Below, in pieces: positions 7,452 through 14,030 of a stretch of DNA of 64,000 nucleotides. Where the stretch lies: positions 620,001-684,000 of the forward strand of contig NZ_VFQF01000001.1 of NCBI RefSeq assembly GCF_006717145.1. The letters are read 5' to 3'. Both the position numbers and the translations under genes were made by a program. This DNA is from Humibacillus xanthopallidus (lineage in GTDB: Bacteria > Actinomycetota > Actinomycetes > Actinomycetales > Dermatophilaceae). The notes below the pieces were generated by a model. The model was given only the letters and a program-made list of their open reading frames with translations. It ran no database searches and was not told where the DNA came from. Numbering within the stretch: position 1 is the stretch's first letter; the number at the start of each line of letters is the position of its first letter.

Positions 7452-8611
7452 CGACATTCAGCGACATCGCCCCCCAGCTCGAGGGTCAGGCCATCGAGGT
7501 CCCGTCGTGGGCCTACGGCAACTCCGGCACCCGCTTCCGCGTGTTCGGCTCGCCGGGCACGCCGCGCACGGTCGAGGAGAAGGTCGCCGACGCCGCCACG
7601 GTCCACCGCTTCACGGGGCTCGCGCCGCTGGTCTCGCTGCACATCCCGTGGGACCGCGTCGATGACTTCGGGGCGCTGCGGCGGTATGCGGAGGACCTCG
7701 GGATCGGCCTGGGCACGATCAACTCCAACACGTTCCAGGATGAGGACTACAAGCTCGGCGCGCTCACCCACACCGACGCGCGGATCCGTCGCAAGGCGAT
7801 CGACCACCACTTCGAGTGCATCGACGTCATGGACGCGACGGGCTCGCGCGACCTCAAGATCTGGCTGGCGGAGGGTACGAACTATCCGGGCCAGGGCGAC
7901 ATCCGCGGCCGTCAGGAGCGTCTCGCTGAGAGCCTGCGCACGATCTACGACCGGCTCGGCGACGAGCAGCGGCTCGTGCTCGAGTACAAGTTCTTCGAGC
8001 CGGCGTTCTACCACACCGACGTGCCGGACTGGGGCACCTCCTACGCCCACGTCGCGGCGCTGGGGGAGCGGGCGCTCGTGTGTCTCGACACCGGGCACCA
8101 CGCCCCCGGCACGAACATCGAGTTCATCGTGGCGCAGCTGCTGCGCCTCGGGAAGCTCGGCTCCTTCGACTTCAACAGCCGGTTCTACGCCGACGACGAC
8201 CTCATCGTCGGGGCGGCCGACCCCTACCAGCTCTTCCGGATCCTCTTCGAGGTCATCCGGGGCGGCGGCTTCGGCCCGGACAGCCCGGTCGCGTTCATGC
8301 TCGACCAGTGCCACAACATCGAGGCGAAGATCCCGGGCCAGATCCGCTCGGTGCTCAACGTCCAGGAGATGACGGCGCGGGCGCTGCTCGTCGACACCGA
8401 CGCGCTGCGCGTCGCGCAGGAGGCGGGCGACGTCCTCGCGGCCAACGAGATCTTCATGGACGCCTTCTACACCGACGTGCGGGCCGACCTCGCGGCCTGG
8501 CGTGAGAGCCGCGGGCTGCCGGCCCGCCCCGTGCAGGCCTACCTCAGCAGTGGCTACCAGCAGCAGATCGAAGCGGACCGCGCAGGCGGCACGCAGGCAG
8601 GATGGAACTGA
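7448..8611 (+). CDS. rhaI: L-rhamnose isomerase
   Basis: 387 aa cytosolic xylose-isomerase-like barrel that converts L-rhamnose to L-rhamnulose. It resembles the actinobacterial/Pseudomonas RhaI type rather than E. coli RhaA. Candidate metal and catalytic residues are visible in L-E-Y-K-F-F-E-P, C-L-D-T-G-H-H-A-P-G-T-N and F-D-F-N-S-R-F-Y-A-D-D-D-L. The start ATG 7448 overlaps the mutarotase stop. Three bases separate it from the aldolase/dehydrogenase gene. Confidence 0.93.
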   Translation: MTTFSDIAPQLEGQAIEVPSWAYGNSGTRFRVFGSPGTPRTVEEKVADAATVHRFTGLAPLVSLHIPWDRVDDFGALRRYAEDLGIGLGTINSNTFQDEDYKLGALTHTDARIRRKAIDHHFECIDVMDATGSRDLKIWLAEGTNYPGQGDIRGRQERLAESLRTIYDRLGDEQRLVLEYKFFEPAFYHTDVPDWGTSYAHVAALGERALVCLDTGHHAPGTNIEFIVAQLLRLGKLGSFDFNSRFYADDDLIVGAADPYQLFRILFEVIRGGGFGPDSPVAFMLDQCHNIEAKIPGQIRSVLNVQEMTARALLVDTDALRVAQEAGDVLAANEIFMDAFYTDVRADLAAWRESRGLPARPVQAYLSSGYQQQIEADRAGGTQAGWN

Positions 8612-8614
8612 CCC

Positions 8615-10672
8615 ATGAGCACGTCCCCCAACGACACGACCCCGAACCCGGCGGCCGAGCTGATCGCCCGGTCCAACCGACTCGGAGCCGACCCCAAGAA
8701 CACCAACTACGCCGGGGGCAACACCTCCGCGAAGGGCACCGTCACCGACCCCGTCACCGGCCGGCCGGTCGAGCTCGTCTGGGTCAAGGGCTCCGGCGGA
8801 GACCTCGGCACCCTGACCGAGAGCGGCCTCGCGGTGCTCCGGCTCGACCGGATGCGTGCCCTCGTCGACGTCTACCCCGGAGTCGATCGCGAGGACGAGA
8901 TGGTCGCCGCGTTCGACTACTGCCTGCATGGCAAGGGCGGCGCCGCCCCCTCGATCGACACGGCGATGCACGGCCTCGTCGACGCCGCGCACGTCGACCA
9001 CCTGCACCCCGACAGCGGCATCGCCATCGCGACCGCTGCCGACGGGGAGGCCCTGACCGGGGCGATCTTCGGCGACAAGGTGGCCTGGGTGCCGTGGCGC
9101 CGCCCGGGCTTCCAGCTCGGTCTCGACATCGCCGCGATCAAGGAGGCGAACCCGCAGGCCGTCGGCTGCATCCTCGGCGGGCACGGCATCACCGCGTGGG
9201 GTGACACGAGCGAGGAGGCCGAGGCCAACTCGCTCTGGATCATCGACACGGCAGCCGCCCACATCGCCGAGCACAGCCGCCCCGAGCCCTTCGGCCCCGC
9301 CCTGCAGGGGTATGCCGCCCTGCCGCAGCAGGAGCGCCGCGCGCGGGCCGCCGTGCTCGCCCCGACGATCCGCGGCATCGCCTCGCACGACCGGCCCATG
9401 GTCGGGCACTTCACCGACTCCGACGTCGTCCTCGACTTCCTCGCCTCGGCCGAGCACCCCCGCCTGGCCGCGCTGGGCACCTCGTGCCCGGACCACTTCC
9501 TGCGCACCAAGGTCAAGCCGCTCGTGCTCGACCTGCCGCCGAGCGCCCCGGTCGAAGACTCCGTCGCGCGCCTGCAGGAGCTCGCCGTCGCCTACCGCGA
9601 GGACTACCAGGGCTACTACGACCGCAACGCGACCCCTGACTCCCCGGCGATCCGGGGCGCCGACCCGCTCATCGTGCTCGTGCCGGGCGTCGGGATGTTC
9701 AGCTACGGCAAGGACAAGCAGACCGCCCGCGTGGCAGGCGAGTTCTACGTCAACGCCATCAACGTCATGCGCGGCGCCGAGGGCCTGTCGACCTACGCGC
9801 CGATCGACGAGGAGGAGAAGTTCCGCATCGAGTACTGGGCGCTCGAGGAGGCCAAGCTCCAGCGGATGCCGAAGCCCAAGCCTCTCGCGACCCGCATCGC
9901 CCTCGTGACCGGCGCCGCCAGCGGCATCGGCAAGGCCATCGCGACCAAGCTCGCCGCCGAGGGCGCCTGCGTCGTCGTCGCCGACCTCGACCTCGCCAAG
10001 GCGCAGGCCGCGGCGGCCGAGATCGGCGGCCCCGACGTCGCGATCGGCGTGCAGGCCGACGTCTCCGACGAGGCCCAGGTCCAGGCCATGGTCGACGCAG
10101 CGGTCCTCGCCTTCGGCGGCGTCGACCTCGTCGTCAACAACGCCGGACTCTCGCTCTCGAAGTCGCTGCTCGACACCACGGTCGCCGACTGGGACCTCCA
10201 GCACGACGTCATGGCCAAGGGCTCCTTCCTCGTGTCCCGCACTGCCGCAAGGGTGCTCATCGACCAGGGCCTCGGCGGCGACATCATCTACATCTCCTCG
10301 AAGAACTCTGTCTTCGCCGGGCCGAACAACATCGCCTACTCCGCGGTCAAGGCCGACCAGGCCCACCAGGTGCGCCTGCTCGCCGCCGAGCTCGGTCAGC
10401 ACGGAATCAAGGTCAACGGCGTGAACCCCGACGGCGTCGTGCGAGGCTCCGGCATCTTCTCCAGCGGCTGGGGCGCCAACCGCGCGGCCGTCTACGGCGT
10501 CGAGGAGGACAAGCTCGGCGAGTTCTACGCCCAACGCACCCTGCTCAAGCGCGAGGTGCTGCCCGAGCACTGCGCCAACGCCGTCTTCGCGCTGTGCGGC
10601 CCGGACATGACCCACACCACCGGACTGCACATCCCCGTCGACGCCGGCGTGGCCGCCGCCTTCTTGCGATGA
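8615..10672 (+). CDS. rhaEW: Bifunctional rhamnulose-1-phosphate aldolase / L-lactaldehyde dehydrogenase
   Basis: 685 aa fusion. Residues 1 to about 425 are a class II aldolase domain (Zn ligands expected in H-V-D-H-L-H-P-D near residue 130 and G-G-H-G-I-T-A-W near 190), cleaving rhamnulose-1-phosphate to dihydroxyacetone phosphate and L-lactaldehyde. Residues about 430-685 are a short-chain dehydrogenase: T-G-A-A-S-G-I-G cofactor loop, N-N-A-G, and catalytic S-S and Y-S-A-V-K. This half should oxidise lactaldehyde to L-lactate with NAD+. The fusion matches the YuxG-type enzyme known from Bacillus and actinomycetes. The ATG is preceded by GGATGGAA; the stop overlaps the kinase start. Confidence 0.93.
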   Translation: MSTSPNDTTPNPAAELIARSNRLGADPKNTNYAGGNTSAKGTVTDPVTGRPVELVWVKGSGGDLGTLTESGLAVLRLDRMRALVDVYPGVDREDEMVAAFDYCLHGKGGAAPSIDTAMHGLVDAAHVDHLHPDSGIAIATAADGEALTGAIFGDKVAWVPWRRPGFQLGLDIAAIKEANPQAVGCILGGHGITAWGDTSEEAEANSLWIIDTAAAHIAEHSRPEPFGPALQGYAALPQQERRARAAVLAPTIRGIASHDRPMVGHFTDSDVVLDFLASAEHPRLAALGTSCPDHFLRTKVKPLVLDLPPSAPVEDSVARLQELAVAYREDYQGYYDRNATPDSPAIRGADPLIVLVPGVGMFSYGKDKQTARVAGEFYVNAINVMRGAEGLSTYAPIDEEEKFRIEYWALEEAKLQRMPKPKPLATRIALVTGAASGIGKAIATKLAAEGACVVVADLDLAKAQAAAAEIGGPDVAIGVQADVSDEAQVQAMVDAAVLAFGGVDLVVNNAGLSLSKSLLDTTVADWDLQHDVMAKGSFLVSRTAARVLIDQGLGGDIIYISSKNSVFAGPNNIAYSAVKADQAHQVRLLAAELGQHGIKVNGVNPDGVVRGSGIFSSGWGANRAAVYGVEEDKLGEFYAQRTLLKREVLPEHCANAVFALCGPDMTHTTGLHIPVDAGVAAAFLR

Positions 10673-12159
10673 CCGAGCTGCGGGTCGCCGCCGTCGACCT
10701 GGGCGCCACCAGCGGCCGGGTCATGGCGGCGACCGTGGCGGTCGGCGACGGTGACGACCGACTCGAGATCTCCGAGGTCCACCGCTTCCCCAATGCGCCT
10801 GTGTCCGTGGGCGGTTCGTTGCGCTGGGACGTCGTCGGCATCTACCGGGAGGTTCTTGCCGGGTTGAGGGAGGTGGTTCGCACCGGGCCGCTGGACTCCA
10901 TCGGGATTGACTCGTGGGCCATCGACTACGGCCTGCTCGACCGCGACGGCGAGCTGCTCGGCACTCCCTACAGCTACCGGGACCGTCGCACCGACGGTGT
11001 GCTCGAGGAGGTCGCGAAGATCGTGCCGGCCGAGGAGGCCTATGCGATCACCGGTCTCCAGCAGCTGCCCTTCACGACGATCTACCAGCTCGTGGCAGCG
11101 CGCGGCTCGGCGGCGCTCGAGGCCGCGACGACGGTGCTGCTGCTGCCTGACCTCCTCGGCTACTGGCTCACCGGGGTGGCCGGCGCCGAGCGCACCAACG
11201 CGTCGACGACGGGGCTCTATGACGTCGTCGAACGGGAGTGGTCGGTCGCGCTGGCCGAGCGGGTCGGCATACCGCCGCGGCTGCTGCCGCCGCTGCGCGA
11301 GCCGGGCGACAGCATCGGCGAAGTGGCTCCGCAGGTCGCCTCCGAGCTTGCTCTCGATGCGAGCGTGCCTGTCATCGCGGTGGGCTCGCACGACACCGCC
11401 TCGGCCGTCGTAGGCGTGCCCGCGGAGGGGGCGTCCTTCGCCTACATCTCCTCCGGCACGTGGTCGCTCGTGGGGCTGGAGCTCGGCGAGCCGGTCCTCA
11501 CGGCGGCCGCCAGGGCTGCGGACTTCACCAACGAGACCGGCGTCGACGGCACGGTCCGCTTCCTCAAGAACGTCATGGGTCTCTGGGTGCTCTCCGAGTG
11601 CCTCCGCGCCTGGCAGACCGAGGGTGAGGTCGCCGATCTCTCGACGGTGCTCGACGGTGCGGCGCAGTCGCCGGGCCTTCGGACAGTGATCGACATCGAC
11701 GACGACGTCCTGCTCCAACCGAGCACGCAGGCCGACCCGATGCCCCAGCGCGTCGTGGCGCTCGCGCGGCGTGCGGGGGAGCCGGTGCCGGAGAGCCCCG
11801 CCGCGCTGACCCGCTGCATCCTCGACTCCTTGGCACTGGCCTACCGTCGCCACGTCCGCACCGCTGGCGAGCTCGCGGACAGCAGCGTCGATGTCGTGCA
11901 CGTGGTCGGGGGAGGTTCGCAGAACGAGCTGCTCTGCCAGCTCACGGCCGACGCGTGCGGGCTGCCTGTGCTCGCAGGGCCGGCCGAGGCGGCCGCGCTG
12001 GGCAACGTCCTCGTCCAGGCCCGGGCGCTCGGGGCAGACCTGCCGGACCTCGCTGCCATGCGGGCACTCGTTCGACGCACGCACGAGCTGCGGCGTCACG
12101 AGCCCCGCCACGGCCTCGACTGGGCCGCGGCCGAGGCACGCCTGCACCTCGCGCGCTGA
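10669..12159 (+). CDS. rhaB: L-rhamnulokinase
   Basis: 496 aa FGGY-family sugar kinase phosphorylating L-rhamnulose with ATP. Visible motifs are the N-terminal phosphate loop V-D-L-G-A-T-S-G-R-V near residue 9, the catalytic-aspartate region V-G-S-H-D-T-A-S-A-V near residue 245, the G-T-W-S-L-V-G strand and the ATP-site G-G-G-S-Q-N near residue 415. The start is ATG 10669, overlapping the stop of the fusion enzyme (ATGA); the frame is open upstream but lies inside the previous gene. It is the last gene of the operon, followed by a strong two-part hairpin. Confidence 0.94.
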   Translation: MTELRVAAVDLGATSGRVMAATVAVGDGDDRLEISEVHRFPNAPVSVGGSLRWDVVGIYREVLAGLREVVRTGPLDSIGIDSWAIDYGLLDRDGELLGTPYSYRDRRTDGVLEEVAKIVPAEEAYAITGLQQLPFTTIYQLVAARGSAALEAATTVLLLPDLLGYWLTGVAGAERTNASTTGLYDVVEREWSVALAERVGIPPRLLPPLREPGDSIGEVAPQVASELALDASVPVIAVGSHDTASAVVGVPAEGASFAYISSGTWSLVGLELGEPVLTAAARAADFTNETGVDGTVRFLKNVMGLWVLSECLRAWQTEGEVADLSTVLDGAAQSPGLRTVIDIDDDVLLQPSTQADPMPQRVVALARRAGEPVPESPAALTRCILDSLALAYRRHVRTAGELADSSVDVVHVVGGGSQNELLCQLTADACGLPVLAGPAEAAALGNVLVQARALGADLPDLAAMRALVRRTHELRRHEPRHGLDWAAAEARLHLAR

Positions 12160-12195
12160 GAGGTCGACCAACCGGGCCCACCTCTCCTCGCTCGG

Positions 12196-12237
12196 TCGAT
12201 GTATCCGAGCGGGCCCTGGCCCGCGGGGATACATCGA
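12196..12237 (+). terminator. Terminator hairpin between rhaB and a convergent small gene
   Basis: The outer arms TCGATGTATCC (12196-12206) and its exact complement (12227-12237) enclose an inner CGGGCC/GGCCCG stem. The outer arm is relatively AT-rich, unlike its surroundings. It lies 36 bp after rhaB and 15 bp before the 3' end of the minus-strand gene, so it can serve both transcripts. Confidence 0.8.
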
Positions 12238-12252
12238 ACCGGGGTGGGGTGG

Positions 12253-12549
12253 CTACCGAGGGTCGTTCTCGCTCACGCCGATCCGGATCTTGCCCTTGCT
12301 GGGGCAGTCGTCCTGGTGGGCGATGGCGTCCTTGCGGGCCTTGTCGCGGGCCCTGCGCGCCGGGCCGGTCCAGTCGCAGCTCTTGCAGTAGCCGAAGGCG
12401 AACGGTCCGTCGTCATGGGTGCCGTGCCGGTCGGACGGCTGGTCGACGGGCTGCAAGGTCGCGTGGTGCTTGACGCCCTCGCTGTCCTTGACGGTGAGGT
12501 CGTGCCCCTTGCGCTTGAAGAACCTCGGACCAGCGTGCTGCTTCGCCAT
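12253..12549 (-). CDS. Small hypothetical protein with a Cys/His cluster
   Basis: 98 aa, hydrophilic and basic at the N-terminus (M-A-K-Q-H-A-G-P-R-F-F-K-R-K-G). The second half has C-K-S-C-D-W-T-G, then a positively charged helix (A-R-R-A-R-D-K-A-R-K) and A-H-Q-D-D-C. This C-x2-C...H-x3-C arrangement could hold one zinc ion. I do not recognise a named family. No membrane segment or signal peptide is present, so it is expected in the cytosol, possibly binding nucleic acid; that is inference from composition only. It is convergent with rhaB. Confidence 0.7.
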   Translation of the reverse strand: MAKQHAGPRFFKRKGHDLTVKDSEGVKHHATLQPVDQPSDRHGTHDDGPFAFGYCKSCDWTGPARRARDKARKDAIAHQDDCPSKGKIRIGVSENDPR

Positions 12550-12726
12550 GGGCCCATCGTCCCCTGCGCCGCCCCCGTCTCAGCGACCGGCTCGCCCGTT
12601 GGGACCCGGCCGGCCGGCTCGTCGCGCTCATGATCCTCCACCCCTCGATGCGCCGGGAGGAGGACCTTCGCCTCTGCCACCCGTCGGATCTGTGTCGTTA
12701 GCGTCCGAGACGAGGCGGGACGCACC

Positions 12727-13473
12727 ATGCGTGCCACCCGGACCACGGGAGTGGAGGCGGACGTCGTGAGATCACAGGCGAGACGAATGCGGAGGCTCGG
12801 GATGCTTGCGGTGGCGGGGCTGCTCGCCACACTCGCGGTGCCGGTCAGTGCGAGCAGCGCCCCCGGGGTCGCCCGCGAGGCCTTCACCATGAGCGGGACG
12901 ATGGCTGATGCCACGTGGTTCGCGCCCGAGAGTGCAGAGCCCGAGGTGGGAGCGCCACGGGTGCTCTACGTCCAGGGTGCTGACGCGAGCACGGTGCGCC
13001 GCGTTGCAGGGTCGAAGGCCGTGCGCGGTCCGCAGCCGGCCCTCCTCGCGATCGGTCTGACGATGCCGGCCGACGCGACCAGTGCGGAGCCCTACCCGGC
13101 CGAGCTGTGGTGTGAGGCCTCGGCCTTCGACTTCACTGTCGCCGACGACCTGTCAAGTGCCCAGCTCGAGATCCCGACCTGCGAGGCTCAGGTCGTCGTC
13201 TTCGACGAGAACACGGGCAAGGAGGGGCCCAACGGCGTGACCGTCACGATCACCGCAACGGCGGACTGGACCGCGACGGGTCCGCTCGAGCGGCAGAGGT
13301 CGCACTCCCGCTACAGCGTCGGCGGCTCCTGGACGATGGACATGGTGAGCACGGCCATGCGTCCGGCATCGACCGACATCACGGTGACCGGTCTGCCCGC
13401 CGGCACCTTCTCCGGCAGCACGGAGGAGGCGTCCATCCAGGACGTCAAGGTGGCGAACCTGGTCCGCTGGTGA
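12727..13473 (+). CDS. Secreted protein of unknown function
   Basis: 248 aa with an Arg-rich N-terminus, a hydrophobic core (L-A-V-A-G-L-L-A-T-L-A-V-P-V) and a likely signal-peptidase site at S-A-S-S-A. The mature part is acidic and beta-rich with two Cys residues about 25 apart (W-C-E-A and P-T-C-E-A) that could form a disulfide outside the cell. ATG 12727 and GTG 12766 are both possible starts; the latter gives a shorter, more usual signal peptide. I do not recognise the family. The next gene overlaps its stop by 4 bp. Confidence 0.75.
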   Translation: MRATRTTGVEADVVRSQARRMRRLGMLAVAGLLATLAVPVSASSAPGVAREAFTMSGTMADATWFAPESAEPEVGAPRVLYVQGADASTVRRVAGSKAVRGPQPALLAIGLTMPADATSAEPYPAELWCEASAFDFTVADDLSSAQLEIPTCEAQVVVFDENTGKEGPNGVTVTITATADWTATGPLERQRSHSRYSVGGSWTMDMVSTAMRPASTDITVTGLPAGTFSGSTEEASIQDVKVANLVRW

Positions 13474-13970
13474 CCGAGAAGGTCACCCGGCCAGCTGTCG
13501 CGGTGCACCGTGAGCCCGGCCCCCTTGGGGACCGGGCCCGCCACCTGCTCGGGCTGGGTGGGCGACCGCGTGAGGCGCCGCTGGATCCGGAGGCATGGTC
13601 CGAGGTCGGCGTCGACGACGGCACCGCGCCGGGCGAGCTCCTCCACTGGCTCGTCGAGCGCTTCGGCGGGTCGTCCTTCGGCTCGAGCGCGTCGTACCGC
13701 GACCCCGACACCGGCCGCGACGTGCTCCTCGGTTGGGTCCTCGACGTGTCGGAGGTGACCGAGGCTCAGCAAGACCTCGACGGTGTCGTGCCGCGCGAGC
13801 TCGTCCCGTTCGAGAACGACGGAGCAGACAACTTCCTGCTCGTCCGGGTCGACGGCGAGGGCGCGGGCGCCGTCGTGCGGCGCCTGCACGATGCACCGCT
13901 TGATCGTCGGTTCGACGTGGTCGACGACTCCCTCGAGCACTTCCTGGCTGCTCTGCACCCAGGCGAGTGA
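13470..13970 (+). CDS. SMI1/KNR4 (SUKH)-like protein
   Basis: 166 aa, no signal peptide. The C-terminal two thirds resemble the SUKH fold: L-P-type helix (E-L-L-H-W-L-V-E-R-F-G-G), V-P-R-E-L-V-P-F-E-N-D-G-A-D-N-F-L-L-V-R-V, and A-V-V-R-R-L-H-D...D-S-L-E-H-F-L-A-A-L near the end. SUKH proteins are often immunity proteins against toxin effectors, but many are orphan housekeeping genes; no toxin gene is adjacent. The start GTG 13470 overlaps the secreted gene's stop (GTGA). Codons about 16-23 lie inside a strong hairpin, and a nearly identical hairpin follows the stop codon, so the true N-terminus is uncertain. Confidence 0.6.
   Translation: MTEKVTRPAVAVHREPGPLGDRARHLLGLGGRPREAPLDPEAWSEVGVDDGTAPGELLHWLVERFGGSSFGSSASYRDPDTGRDVLLGWVLDVSEVTEAQQDLDGVVPRELVPFENDGADNFLLVRVDGEGAGAVVRRLHDAPLDRRFDVVDDSLEHFLAALHPGE
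13514..13537 (+). terminator. Hairpin A, upstream copy of a twin element
   Basis: GCCCGG-C-CCCC-TT-GGGG-A-CCGGGC folds into a 10-bp stem with one C/A mismatch. It is 40 bases after the stop of the secreted-protein gene and would suit as its terminator, although it also lies within the SUKH-like reading frame. Confidence 0.6.
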
Positions 13971-13994
13971 GCCCGGCCCCCAAGGGGACCGGGC
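13971..13994 (+). terminator. Hairpin B, downstream copy of the twin element
   Basis: The same 24-nt hairpin as at 13514-13537, with AA instead of TT in the loop. It begins directly after the TGA of the SUKH-like gene and ends 36 bp before the convergent M14 peptidase gene. It probably ends plus-strand transcription. Confidence 0.7.
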
Positions 13995-14030
13995 CCACGC
14001 ACTGATGGTCAGAACGTCAGCGGAGAGACG

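Noticed and set aside
7211-10630. Very long open frame on the minus strand (1139 codons) opposite the rhamnose catabolic genes
   Set aside because: It mirrors rhaI, the aldolase/dehydrogenase fusion and part of rhaM. Its product is a low-complexity Arg/Gly/Asp/Val sequence without motifs, typical of antisense frames in GC-rich DNA.
13311-13958. Minus-strand frame of 215 codons across the SUKH-like gene
   Set aside because: The plus strand shows SUKH-like motifs and codon-position GC typical of real genes; the minus product has no recognisable domain.
12727-13970. Toxin-immunity pair (secreted protein plus SUKH)
   Set aside because: The secreted protein has no toxin domain or delivery sequence I can recognise, and SUKH proteins are often orphans. 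The idea is possible but unsupported.
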